A DNA stretch of 64,000 bases from Hyphomicrobium sp. ghe19 (GTDB taxonomy: Bacteria; Pseudomonadota; Alphaproteobacteria; Rhizobiales; Hyphomicrobiaceae). Of this stretch, positions 1-9,300 are shown in pieces (positions within the stretch are counted from its first letter, which is position 1; every line of letters starts with the position of its first letter). The stretch covers positions 4,478,001-4,542,000 of the forward strand of contig NZ_LR743509.1 of assembly GCF_902712875.1 (NCBI RefSeq), in the 5' to 3' direction. The translations under genes and the position numbers were made by a program. The notes under the pieces were generated by a model. It saw only the letters and a program-made list of their open reading frames with translations, had not been told where the DNA came from and did not search any database.

Positions 1-1
1 C

Positions 2-355
2 CTAGTCGCCCACACGGCGGGAGTGGTTGTCATCGCCGACGGACTGTTCACCGCGACGGCCGTCGTGGTGCAACCGATCACCGGCGGCTGGCTGGCGCTG
101 CTCGCCGGCTATCCGCTGTTCGACGGGTGGGTTGCCCTGAGTCTCGCGCTCTACGTCGTCGTGGGCCTCTTCTGGCTGCCGGTTGTGTGGATGCAAATGC
201 GAATGCGCGACATCGCCCGTGACGCGGCCCAGAGAGCCGTGAGCCTGCCGCCCAGCTACTACCGTCTGTGGCGTTTCTGGTTTGCGTTCGGTTTCCCGGC
301 CTTCGCGTCCGTGCTGGTCATCGTCTGGCTGATGATCAGCAAGCCCAGCCTGTAG
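2..355 (+). CDS. DUF2269-family integral membrane protein, C-terminal part
   Basis: The frame is open to the left edge of the window, so the N-terminus is missing. About 117 residues are visible, with three hydrophobic segments (around the first 30 residues, the middle, and the last 25 residues before the stop) separated by short loops. The short Trp-rich and Arg-rich loop between the second and third segments (LPVVWMQMRMR) and the ending SKPS are typical of the DUF2269 'predicted integral membrane protein' family. Its biochemical role is unknown. No partner gene is visible; the next gene starts about 200 bp downstream with its own ribosome binding site. Confidence 0.7.
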   Translation, partial: LVAHTAGVVVIADGLFTATAVVVQPITGGWLALLAGYPLFDGWVALSLALYVVVGLFWLPVVWMQMRMRDIARDAAQRAVSLPPSYYRLWRFWFAFGFPAFASVLVIVWLMISKPSL

Positions 356-551
356 GCGTTCGTCATCTCGCGATGCCGGCTGTCATGTTCGCGCGCGACG
401 ATCAGCAAGCCCGGATCGAAAGTTCGCCAGGGGCTCAATTCAGGAATCAAGATCAACGGCAGTCCAATATTCGGACTCTTGACGTCCCACTCATTGTCAC
501 GCCCTTAGCTATCGGATTAAGTTGCGCTGAGAATATCGGTGGGGGGAAGTG

Positions 552-1406
552 ATGACGACTGTTGTTCTTTCGATTTTAGCTGTTTGCCTTTTCGTCATCT
601 TTCTTAGTCTGAAGATCGTTCCCCAAACGGAAAATTGGCTTGTCGAACGCATGGGACGGTATAGCCGAACCTTGAGTGCCGGCGTTCACATCGTTACGCC
701 GTTTATCGACCGCATTGCGCACAAGGAAAACATTCTCGAACGTCAGTTGCCGGTAAAGTCGGTGCCGAGCATCACGAAAGATAACGTTCAGATCGAGATC
801 AAACTCGCCATTCTCTATCGCGTGACGGATGCGTCTAGAGCTTGGTATCGAATCAAAAATATCGACCAGGCGATCGAGACGATCATCACCGGCATCGTTC
901 GAAGCACGATCGGCAATTCAGACCTCGACGATGTTCAGTCGAACCGTCGTGTGCTTTCAGACACGATCGAGGCTGAGATACAGCACGTCACCGAGGAATG
1001 GGGTATCGTTCTTACGCGGGTCGAGATCTTGGACGTTGAAGTTGATGCCGAAACAAGAACGGCAATGCAGCTGCAATTGAATGCAGAACGCACGCGTCGG
1101 GCTCTCGTTCGCGAAGCCGAGGGCAAGAAGCAAGCTGCCAATCTCAATGCTGATGCGGAGCTCTATACCGCACAACAACAGGCGCAAGCTCAACGCGTTC
1201 TGGCAGATGCGCAAGCCTATACGGTCAGGACCATCGCAGAAGCCATCAACAATGGCGGGGAAGCGGCGATAAACTTCGACATCAAGAAAATCCAGGCTGA
1301 GGCTGTCAAAACGTTAGGGACACAGCCTTCGACGAAGTTGATCCTTCTTCCGTCGGACTTGCTCGAGACGCTGTCTACTGTCGCAAGCAAATTGGTTTTG
1401 AAATGA
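552..1406 (+). CDS. qmcA: Stomatin/paraslipin-like SPFH-domain membrane protein
   Basis: A 284-residue protein: one N-terminal membrane segment (about residues 3-22), an SPFH/band-7 domain (about 25-185) beginning with the family signature IVPQTENWLVERMGRY, and an Ala/Gln/Glu-rich coiled coil (about 185-240). Stomatin-type proteins form oligomeric rings in the membrane and are linked to membrane microdomains and quality control with FtsH-type proteases. Here the role is inferred from family only. ATG 552 is preferred over the GTG at 549 because it follows a GGGGGGAAG ribosome binding site at the right spacing. It overlaps the next gene by ATGA, the usual stomatin/NfeD operon arrangement. Confidence 0.88.
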   Translation: MTTVVLSILAVCLFVIFLSLKIVPQTENWLVERMGRYSRTLSAGVHIVTPFIDRIAHKENILERQLPVKSVPSITKDNVQIEIKLAILYRVTDASRAWYRIKNIDQAIETIITGIVRSTIGNSDLDDVQSNRRVLSDTIEAEIQHVTEEWGIVLTRVEILDVEVDAETRTAMQLQLNAERTRRALVREAEGKKQAANLNADAELYTAQQQAQAQRVLADAQAYTVRTIAEAINNGGEAAINFDIKKIQAEAVKTLGTQPSTKLILLPSDLLETLSTVASKLVLK

Positions 1407-1675
1407 TGATGGATCTCCAGCCATACGAAGTGGCTCTAATCCTCGGCGTCGTGATCTTGGCGCTGGAGATGATAACCGGCGTGTTTATCTGCCTCAGTCT
1501 CGCGATTGGCTTGTTCAGCGTGGCGCTTACGGAATTTCTATCTCAGAATTTCCACTTGGAACGAGACGTCCTAATTTTTGCAGTCGTCGCGATGGGCGCC
1601 TTTATCGGGCTGCGTTTGATCTTTCGATCGAAGGGCGATGTGAAAACGGCCCGCGAAGACGTGAACGATTATTGA
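1403..1675 (+). CDS. Small NfeD-like membrane protein
   Basis: A 90-residue protein with two hydrophobic helices (about residues 8-40 and 52-70) and a short polar tail. It lacks the C-terminal OB-fold and the protease domain of long NfeD proteins. The four-base ATGA overlap with the stomatin-like gene argues for translational coupling and membership of the stomatin/NfeD pair. The short length compared with typical partners (about 145 residues) suggests a reduced version. The identification rests on position and membrane topology more than on sequence motifs. Confidence 0.65.
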   Translation: MMMDLQPYEVALILGVVILALEMITGVFICLSLAIGLFSVALTEFLSQNFHLERDVLIFAVVAMGAFIGLRLIFRSKGDVKTAREDVNDY

Positions 1676-1690
1676 CGCCGAAGCTGTCAT

Positions 1691-1902
1691 TTGGTGTCGC
1701 GCAGCCGCGTCCATCAGCGGTCGGAGATCGGCTTGGCCGAACTTTACGCGCAGCGCGGGCCGGGTGCCGCGGGCTTTGTGTTTAGCGGCGCCAAACCTTT
1801 CGGTAATCCAAAAAAATACACGACGAGAAGCGCGAGTGGTTCAGCTTCAACCCGTTTGAAGTCCCTAACCGCAGAGACTGGATGCCGGCCGACGCGGCGT
1901 AA
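1691..1902 (+). pseudogene. Possible frameshifted remnant of a small protein
   Basis: This roughly 300-bp gap between genes contains two plausible protein pieces in different frames: GLAELYAQRGPGAAGFVFSG in one and REWFSFNPFEVPNRRDW up to a TAA at 1900-1902 in the other. They meet at the run of seven A at 1810-1816, where a one- or two-base slip would join them. No family was recognised and there is no good ribosome binding site, so this may be chance. Confidence 0.2.
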
Positions 1903-1970
1903 ATCGTTCGCTGTCGGCCGGATTGACCGGAAGCCCTGGCGGCGGGGCCGAATTCGCCCCACTCGCTACC

Positions 1971-2216
1971 TCAGGCGGCGCGCCAGTGTTGCAGCTTCGT
2001 ACTCTCCATTAGCGCCTCGGGCGCAACCCAGCCTCTCAGCACGGCTTGGCGTAGCCGTTCTGGCTCGCGAATGCCTGTGTCGGCTGCTTCGAACAACCGG
2101 TGGATCATATCGTAGACAGTGATCTGCAATTCACGGTCGGCAACCTCCGTCACAAGCCGATCGAGAACGCCATAAAACGAGTGAAGCTCTTCCGTTGTAT
2201 AGCCGTACATGCGCAT
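1971..2216 (-). CDS. Hypothetical 81-residue protein
   Basis: An 81-residue, probably helical, cytoplasmic protein, rich in charged residues, with no membrane segment. The ATG at 2216 follows GAGGGAA at a spacing of four bases, and the codon use looks like that of the neighbours, which supports a real gene. Nothing in the sequence identifies a function. Confidence 0.6.
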   Translation of the reverse strand: MRMYGYTTEELHSFYGVLDRLVTEVADRELQITVYDMIHRLFEAADTGIREPERLRQAVLRGWVAPEALMESTKLQHWRAA

Positions 2217-2441
2217 TGAATTCCCTCATCGCGATGACCCGGCACGCCCCCCGTTCCGAATCACGCCAACGAATGTGACGGAATCAGAATCGGATTCTGG
2301 GCGCTGTACTCTTTCGGACTCTCCCACAGGGAACGCACGGTTTTTTAACAGCTTTTCCTCGGACCTCGAATTTTAGCGGCGCTCATGATTTGGAAAGGTT
2401 TTCAATCCATTAGTTCGTTCATTGTTTTGCGTACCCAAACA

Positions 2442-2477
2442 AGAGGCGGTCATCTCCGGATGGCCGCCTTTTTGTTT
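2442..2477 (+). terminator. Rho-independent terminator
   Basis: AGGCGGTCATC and GATGGCCGCCT form an almost perfect stem around a tiny loop, followed on the plus strand by TTTTTGTTTT. No plus-strand gene ends just upstream: the flanking genes are both on the minus strand. The signal may therefore end an unannotated small RNA or very short gene starting after about 2230. The complementary side is only weakly T-rich. Confidence 0.75.
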
Positions 2478-2649
2478 TGGATCGGGTGGTCGCCGGGTGC
2501 GCGGGATCTGATGCTCTTGTAGAGGCAGCTTCCGTGCAGGCGCTTATCGTGCGGCTCGCAAGCGCTATGCAGGCACGAGCGTGAGGCTTTGCCGGCGGAC
2601 CGTGTCACGAAGGTGGCGTCAGCGCCCATGGGTTCCAGCGGGTGCTCCG

Positions 2650-2835
2650 CTAGTATCCGTCTTCTTCCTCGACGCGATAATTGTAGGGCATGTTCCCGCA
2701 ATATTCGGCGGCTGCCCTTTGCGCGTCGTCCCAAGTCTCAAACGCGCTGCCTATCGTCTCCGAGCCGCCGCCGAAGCATCCTTCGACGTCGTTCCGGCAG
2801 TTCTCACACCACACGATGACTTTGAATTTCTGCAT
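2650..2835 (-). CDS. Small hypothetical protein with CxxC motif
   Basis: The 61-residue product starts MQKFKVIVWCENC, with a CENC pair near the N-terminus and a further Cys in FGGG and YCGN contexts. The start at 2835 is set by GGAGAA six bases upstream; a longer frame to 2937 exists but has no such site. The Cys pair could bind zinc, but only one clear CxxC is present. Function unknown. Confidence 0.55.
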   Translation of the reverse strand: MQKFKVIVWCENCRNDVEGCFGGGSETIGSAFETWDDAQRAAAEYCGNMPYNYRVEEEDGY

Positions 2836-3192
2836 GTTGGCTTCTCCCCGATAGAAAAGCCCCACGGCGCTGCTCCCATTCGCGCGCAATTTTTGCAGCC
2901 TGAAACGTGAGTAGTCTTTGTCGCCCGACGGCAACATATAATACTGCTTTGCGCGTGTTTTCTTCGCGTTATGGTCCGATGACAGACTCGGATTGAGGCT
3001 ACCATTTGGCGAGGAGACTAAACGTGACCGGGCCGTAACACTTCGCGCGAAAAGTGGGGCGGCTCTTCGGCAGGCATCGCAGAGATGCGCATAAAGTCAC
3101 ATCAGTAGGCGGCGAACTCCGCACGCCACAATCTGTCTGTTACGATCTGTTGCTGCGCTGGCGGCAACATCTGCTTCGGGGAGCCAAACGCC

Positions 3193-3693
3193 GTGAATTC
3201 CAGATCGATTGCTGTTCTTCTTGCCTTGGGTTCCGTCGCCGTCCATGGGCGCGCTGAGGCCTGTACGCTCAACGAGATACAGAAAGCGGACATGCGGCTC
3301 GGCCTTTGCAGGCAGCAAGTTGGCATAGCGACCGGTTATGCGTGCACGACGCTCGTCATGCGGTCGCAAGTCGCCGACCAATTCCAGCAGATCGATTTGG
3401 CGCGGCGCTGCGGTTTCAACGCAGAAGCCCAGAAGCTCGAAAAGTACTACGACGAGACGACTCCGCTGATCGCCAAACTTTATGAGTGCATCGATACGGC
3501 GATCGATCGCCCGACGGTCGAGAAGCAGGCGAAGGAAGAAGTCGACAAGGCATTGTCGAAGCTCGCGCCCGGCTGCCCGAGCGAGTTGAAAGAGAAGATG
3601 GCGAAGCGGCTGCCAACGCTCATCGGCATCGATCAGAAATCGCTTCGCGACATTCAAACGATCGCGTCGCAAATAGGGTTGACGCCCAATTAA
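3193..3693 (+). CDS. Exported hypothetical protein
   Basis: A 166-residue protein with a signal peptide ending near GRAEA-C (about residue 23), so it is probably periplasmic. The mature part is helical, with six or so Cys spread through it (ACTLNE, LCRQ, YACTT, RRCGF, YECID, PGCPS), suggesting disulfides. The GTG start follows GGGGAG. No known domain was recognised. The neighbours are other small exported proteins, with no clear operon. Confidence 0.6.
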   Translation: MNSRSIAVLLALGSVAVHGRAEACTLNEIQKADMRLGLCRQQVGIATGYACTTLVMRSQVADQFQQIDLARRCGFNAEAQKLEKYYDETTPLIAKLYECIDTAIDRPTVEKQAKEEVDKALSKLAPGCPSELKEKMAKRLPTLIGIDQKSLRDIQTIASQIGLTPN

Positions 3694-3841
3694 CGGAGCA
3701 AGATGAGTGCTTTTCGCGCTCACTCAGACGCGGGTGCTCAAGAGTTTGTTGACCTTACTTTTGCTCGGGTCGCCGCAAATTAACGGCGTCTTCTAAGCTC
3801 CTCCCTTAATGCAAGTCGTGAGTGCATCTGGGAGAGCCCCC

Positions 3842-4171
3842 TTGTCCTACAGAATATATGCCGCCGCGCTGCTCGCGGCTTTGAGTTTTGCCGTCGCCAC
3901 GTCGGCTGAAGCACGCCATCGCCGGTGTGATTTCGATCCCTACGGTTATCGCGCGCCGAGCCGCTGGTGCGGTCGTGAGGGCTGGGGTTTCTATCCGGCT
4001 TACGGGTTCTACCCTGCCGGTAGCTATTACGCGCTGCCGCGCTATCCCGTTTATGCTGTTCCGGTTCCGGTGCCTGTTCCGGTTCGGGTTCGCGCGTATC
4101 CAACGACCTTCTGCTACTTCGACAACGGATACGATTTCCGTCCGCGCCGGGTCTGCGTGCCGGCCTGGTGA
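3842..4171 (+). CDS. Exported Tyr/Pro-rich small protein
   Basis: A 109-residue product with a signal peptide (SYRIYAAALLAALSFAVATS, then AEA) and a mature part rich in Tyr, Gly, Pro and Arg, including a PVPVPVPV run. This composition is common among small secreted proteins of Hyphomicrobiales with unknown roles. TTG 3842 is preferred because GGGAGAG lies five bases upstream; the ATG at 3809 has no ribosome binding site. The stop codon lies inside the loop of a strong terminator. Confidence 0.5.
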   Translation: MSYRIYAAALLAALSFAVATSAEARHRRCDFDPYGYRAPSRWCGREGWGFYPAYGFYPAGSYYALPRYPVYAVPVPVPVPVRVRAYPTTFCYFDNGYDFRPRRVCVPAW

Positions 4172-4192
4172 GCTAGGCCAGGCACGTTTTTT
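4156..4192 (+). terminator. Rho-independent terminator
   Basis: CGTGCCGGCCT pairs with AGGCCAGGCACG around a loop containing the upstream gene's stop codon, followed by six T. It ends the small exported-protein gene on the plus strand. Confidence 0.8.
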
Positions 4193-4219
4193 CGATCGCT
4201 CGGCTTAATCGCCTGGGGC

Positions 4220-4498
4220 TTAGCGGAAGCGCAGCCAGTCGAGAGGGCGGGGCCCGCGGCAGAAGCTGCGGTGGTGCAGATAGTAGCAGCGGCGGCCGTC
4301 GTAATAATCATCTCTAGCGAATGGGTCGCCGGCGTAGGTGTAGAATCCGAAGTGCGGGCCGTAGGGCGGTCCGTACCTGTGGTAACCGAGGCGGAAGGGC
4401 TGACATCCATCGCACCGGTGCCGGAAATGGGCATCGGCCGACGGCACAAGCGTCGCGAGACCCAATACAAAGCTTGCGACGCCTACAAACTTCAACAT
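4220..4498 (-). CDS. Exported Tyr/His/Arg-rich small protein
   Basis: A 92-residue product: a signal peptide (MLKFVGVASFVLGLATLVPS, cleavage near ADA) and a mature part rich in aromatic residues, His, Gly and Arg with five Cys (CDGC, RRCYY, FCRG). The start is fixed by GAGAGG nine bases upstream of ATG 4498. Composition resembles the Tyr-rich exported protein on the other side of the terminator, with which it is convergent. Function unknown. Confidence 0.55.
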   Translation of the reverse strand: MLKFVGVASFVLGLATLVPSADAHFRHRCDGCQPFRLGYHRYGPPYGPHFGFYTYAGDPFARDDYYDGRRCYYLHHRSFCRGPRPLDWLRFR

Positions 4499-4643
4499 GC
4501 GGTGCCTCTCATTCGTCTGTCTACCCCCTTTTTTAGTCGCCGTTTTCCGATAGGGATGCAACGGCGACCGCGGGACTTGGCAAACGGCGCAACGCAAAGG
4601 TCGTCTTCATTTGATTAAACCGTGAATCTCGCGGTTGATGAGT

Positions 4644-4967
4644 TCACTGCAACCCTGGCGCCGACGGGTTATGAGGCGGTGCCGTCCCTTCGGGGCCGCT
4701 GCCTTGTTCGCCGGAACTTGCTCCGCCCCCTGAATCCGCTGGCAAGCTTATATCCGGGGGTGGCTGTTTCTCGATGGGCACCTCCGGCGAGGTCGGCGAA
4801 ATCTCGGCATTCTTTTCGCTACCCGGCCCAACCTTGCCGGGCTCGATGCTTTGAGCACCGCCTGGCGCATTTGCAGGGACATTGTTCGCCGACGGCTCAG
4901 CGCGCAGCGGCGAATTCAGGACGACCGCGGCCACCAGAGCGGTGCCGGCGAGAATTCTCACCCTCAT
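4644..4967 (-). CDS. Exported Pro/Gly/Ser-rich small protein at end of RND operon
   Basis: From ATG 4967 the product is 107 residues: a signal peptide (MRVRILAGTALVAAVVLNS, cleavage near LRA) followed by a low-complexity tail rich in Pro, Gly, Ser and Glu with no recognisable fold. The frame stays open up to an ATG at 5057 that overlaps the adaptor gene stop as ATGA, so a longer, translationally coupled form with 30 extra residues is possible. Position suggests it belongs to the efflux operon; its role is unknown. Confidence 0.5.
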   Translation of the reverse strand: MRVRILAGTALVAAVVLNSPLRAEPSANNVPANAPGGAQSIEPGKVGPGSEKNAEISPTSPEVPIEKQPPPDISLPADSGGGASSGEQGSGPEGTAPPHNPSAPGLQ

Positions 4968-5053
4968 GAGGACATGATCCTTCCGTTGTTCCATGCCCGT
5001 GAAACGCATGGCCCAACTCGCGTGTTCCCCACTATTCGAGGTCTCGTGAACCC

Positions 5054-6349
5054 TCACCCCTTGTTGGGTGGATTGGGCCCGTTCGAGGATGACGGTGCCG
5101 TCGAGGAATTCGGCCGTTCCTTGACGTTGACGCGGTCGCCATCGACGATGCCATCAGGAGCGCTTTCGATCACCCGATCTTCCGGAGCGAGGCCCGACGC
5201 GACCTCGATCGTCGCCCCCATATCGCGGCCAATCGTGATCGGCTTGAGGAGCACCTTATCGTCGGTGCCAACCGTCGCGACACGTAAACCCGCCTTATCG
5301 AATAGGACGGCGCTCGCGGGGATGACCAAAACGTCGTGCTTGTCGCCGACCGTCAAATGAACGCTGGCGTAGGCGCCCGGCATCAGCTCACCAGCGGCGT
5401 TGTCGACGACGAGCTGCATGCGCGTCGTGCCGGACGCGACATCGACGGCGCCGGAAGAGGCTTCGACCTTCGCTTCGTACTTCTTGCCGGGCCGCTCGGG
5501 GACAGTCAGCACGCCGACCGTGCCGTTCGGAATCATCGGCACGTACACCTGGGGCACGTTCACATAAAGCCGCAGTTTATGGACGTCGGCGACCACGAAC
5601 ATTTCCGAGCCGGTGGAGCTGCCGACGTTGATCAAATTTCCAACGTCGGTATTGCGCACGGTCACGATGCCGTCGAACGGCGCGATGATGCTTTTGTATT
5701 GAGTGAGTGCCTTCAGCCGATCCACGTTGGCCTGCGCCGACTTCACCAATGCGTTCTTCGACTCGAGGTCGGACAGCTTTTCATCGGCCTGCTGGTGGGT
5801 AACGTAGCTGTTTGGCAGAAGCGCCTGAAAGCGTTGGTTGGTGACCGCGGCGAGCGCTGCGTTGGCCTTCGCGTTGTTCAGATCGTACTCTGACTGAGAC
5901 AATTGCTGATCGAGATCGGGTGCATCGATCGTCGCGAGCACATCTCCCGTTTTTACCCGTGTGCCGATGTCGGCGTTGCGGCTCGCCACGTAGCCGCTAA
6001 CACGCGCAAAAAGTGCTGCCTGATAGTAGGCGTCCAGGCGGCCCGGCAAGTCGAGCAAGCCTATGCTCTGCTGAACGGCCGGCGTCGAAACGGCGACGGT
6101 CGGAATGGCGCGCGTCGCAGATTTGTTCTTCAACTGAGCAACGCTCTGTTCGCGGCTCGTGATGCCGGTAAAGGCGAGAAAGGCTGCGCCTGCGATGAAA
6201 AGGAGAGCAGCCAACGGCATTTTCCAGCGCGATCGCCGGGCTGTGCTAGCTGGATTTCCTGCCATATTGGATGGTTGGCTCGCTGACGGTTTCTCTTGCC
6301 GATTTTCTTGCCTGTTTTCTGGCGGCTTCACCAACGGCTCATGCTGCAT
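5054..6349 (-). CDS. RND efflux periplasmic adaptor (HlyD/MFP family)
   Basis: A 431-residue membrane-fusion protein linking an inner-membrane RND pump to the outer-membrane channel. After a polar N-terminus with a short ENRQENRQ repeat comes one membrane helix (about residues 42-62). A lipoyl half-motif (FARVSGYVASRNADIGTRVK) follows, then a coiled-coil hairpin with LSQSEYDLNNAKAN, the second lipoyl half (IIAPFDGIVTVRNTDVGNLI) and beta-barrel domains. ATG 6349 is chosen because GGAGAG lies five bases upstream; it overlaps the end of the permease gene by 11 bp. No outer-membrane factor is encoded nearby, so a shared TolC is likely. Confidence 0.9.
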   Translation of the reverse strand: MQHEPLVKPPENRQENRQEKPSASQPSNMAGNPASTARRSRWKMPLAALLFIAGAAFLAFTGITSREQSVAQLKNKSATRAIPTVAVSTPAVQQSIGLLDLPGRLDAYYQAALFARVSGYVASRNADIGTRVKTGDVLATIDAPDLDQQLSQSEYDLNNAKANAALAAVTNQRFQALLPNSYVTHQQADEKLSDLESKNALVKSAQANVDRLKALTQYKSIIAPFDGIVTVRNTDVGNLINVGSSTGSEMFVVADVHKLRLYVNVPQVYVPMIPNGTVGVLTVPERPGKKYEAKVEASSGAVDVASGTTRMQLVVDNAAGELMPGAYASVHLTVGDKHDVLVIPASAVLFDKAGLRVATVGTDDKVLLKPITIGRDMGATIEVASGLAPEDRVIESAPDGIVDGDRVNVKERPNSSTAPSSSNGPNPPNKG

Positions 6350-9300
6350 GAAACTCTCCAGGGGTTGCACCTTGCGGCGACGACGAGCTTGCGGACTTCC
6401 GCCGGTGCATCAGGCTGAAAATAATTGGCACAATGAATAACGTCGCAGCCGTCGCGAACAAGAGGCCGCCGATCACCGCGCGGCCAAGTGGGGCATTCTG
6501 TTCGCCGCCTTCCCCAAGGCCCAATGCCATCGGCGCCATGCCGATAACCATGGCAAGCGCCGTCATCAGGACGGGACGGATGCGGACAAAGCCGGATTCA
6601 AGCGCGGCCTGGATGGGATCGCCGTGCTCTGCCAGCCGCTCCCGTGCGAAGGTGACGACCAAAACGGCGTTCGCGGTCGCGACGCCCATGCACATGATGG
6701 CTCCGGTCAATGCGGGCACCGATAGCGTGGTTCCCGTGACGAATAGCATCCAGACTATGCCGACAAGAGCCGCGGGAAGCGCCATGATGATCACAAGCGG
6801 ATCGCCCCAGGATTGAAAATTTACGACGATCAATAGGTATATGAGCACGATGGCGCCGAGGAGTCCGAACAACATTCCAGTATAGGCACTGTTCATTGTG
6901 CGAACTTGGCCGAGGAGCACCGCTGTCGCGCCTTTCGGGAGATCGGCTTTGGTGGCGTCGACGATGTTCTGGATGTCGGCCGCAACAGCGCCGAGATCAC
7001 GGCCTTCGGTCGTCGTGAGGATCTGCACCATCGACTGGATATCGTATTGCGAGACGACGGCGTTGCTCGTCATGCGATCGACACTGGCAACGGCTCCGAG
7101 AATTTGAGGCGCCGGTGCGCCGTCGGCGGTGATCGGCATGTTCTCGAGAGACCTCAGCGAGTCGATCTTGTACTGCGGTGTCTGGATGACGATCGGGTAG
7201 GTGACGCCGTTCGTCTTGTTGAGCCAGTAAACTGGGTTGACCTGACTCGTGCCGGCGAGGCTCGTGCTCAAGCTTGCAGTCACGTCGCGCTCGGTCACGC
7301 CGACGTATTGCGCGCGCGAGCGGTCTACATTCACCTTGAAGCCTGGGTTCTCTCGCGATTGCTGAATGCGGGCGTCGGCGACCCCCGGGATGAGTTTGAT
7401 TTGCCGCAAAATCTTTTCGGCATAGTCGAAGTTCGGGCCGAGCTTCGGTCCTCTGATCTGGAGATCGATGGGCGTCGGCGCGCCGAAGTTCAAAATCTGG
7501 CTGACGATATCGGCGGGCAGGAACGAAAAGGTCGCTCCGGGGAAGCGCTTCGGCAGTTCATCGCGCAGCTCTTTGACATATTCGGGCGTCGGGCGATGGC
7601 CCGGATTGAGCGCCACCTGGATATCACCGTCCTGCGGCCCGATCATGCCAGTGTTGTTATATGACGTGTTGATGCCGCTGACCGGCATGCCGATGTTGTC
7701 GACCATGGCGCCGAGGTCTTCCGGCGCGATGATTTCACGGATGGCATCTTGGATTTGCGCAAACTTTCGCGCGCTCTCCTCGACACGCGTGCCGATATCG
7801 AGCCGCACATGCATCAAAATCTGACCGGAATCGACCCGAGGAAAGAAGTTGCGGCCGAGATAGGGTACCAGGAAGAACGATGCGCCAATAAATCCGAACG
7901 AGAAAATCAGAACGATCGTTCGATGTGAAAGCGCGCTTTCGAGAAGGCCGTGATAGCCGATACGCATTCTCTCGAAGCGATGTTCGAATGCGCGCTGAAA
8001 GAGAAGGAACGGATTGCGGGTGGGCCTCCCGTGTCCGTCAGGATCGTGCGTCTTCAGCAGGTACTTTGCCATCGTCGGCACCAGGGTGCGCGACAATATG
8101 AAGGACGCGACCATGGCGAACACGACGGCTTCCGCCATGGGGACGAACAGAAACCGCGCAACGCCTTCGAGGAAGAACATCGGGACGAAAACGATACATA
8201 TGCAGAGCATCGAAACGAATGCGGGCGTCGCGATCTGATCGGCGCCGTCGAGGATGGCGGTCTCGACGTCCTTTCCTTGCTCCAAATGGTAGTTGATGTT
8301 TTCGATCGTCACTGTTGCTTCGTCGACGAGAATGCCGACGGCCAACGCCAAGCCGCCGAGCGTCATGACGTTCAACGTTTCTCCGAGCGCCGAAAGCATC
8401 GCCACCGATGCCAACACGGCCAGCGGAATCGAGGTTGCGATGATGATAGTCGAACGGACACTCCCCAAGAAAAGAAGGATCATAATGCTCGTCAAAGCGG
8501 CGGCCAGAACGCCTTCGTGAATGACATTTTGCACGGCCGCGCGGACGAAGATCGATTGGTCTCCGAGTAGCGATATCGTCAGCGCATCGGGAAGCCCCGG
8601 CTTGATCTCCTGAATTTTGTCCTTGACGCCTTGGATGATGGCGAGCGTCGACACCGCGCCGTTCTTCAGCACCGACAGCAGGACGGAGCGGTTGCCGTTG
8701 ACGTGCACGATGTTCTGTTGCGGAGGGTTGCCGTCGCGGACGTGGGCAACATCGCGGATATAGACCATTGCGCCATTGACGGCCTTGATCGGCAAGTCAC
8801 CCAAGGCGTTGATGTCGGACGGCGCGTTGTTCAGCTGCATCGTATATTCGGTGCTGCCGATTTTCTGGGTGCCGACCGGATTTATGAGATTCTGGGCGCC
8901 GAAGGCATTCGAAACATCCTGCGCGGAAAGGCCCTTCGCATGGAGCGCCGTGTCGTCGAGATCAATCTGGATCTGGCGTGTCTTGCCGCCGAAGGGATAG
9001 GGGACGGCGGCTCCGGGCACCGTCACGAGCCGTGTGCGGATGTTGTTCAGCGCGAGGTCGGACAGGTTCTGTTCGGTCAAGCCGTCGCCGCCGAGTGCGA
9101 GCTGCACTATCGGTACGGTCGAGGCGCTATAGTTGAGAATGAGCGGCGGCGTCGAACCGGGCGGCAACTGCTTCAGGAGGGTCTGCGATACCGCTGTCAC
9201 CTGCGCGTTGGCAGTGCGGATATCGGCGCCCGGCTGGAAGAAGATCTTGACGACACCGATGCCGTTATACGAGTTCGCCTCGATATGTTCGATATCGTTG

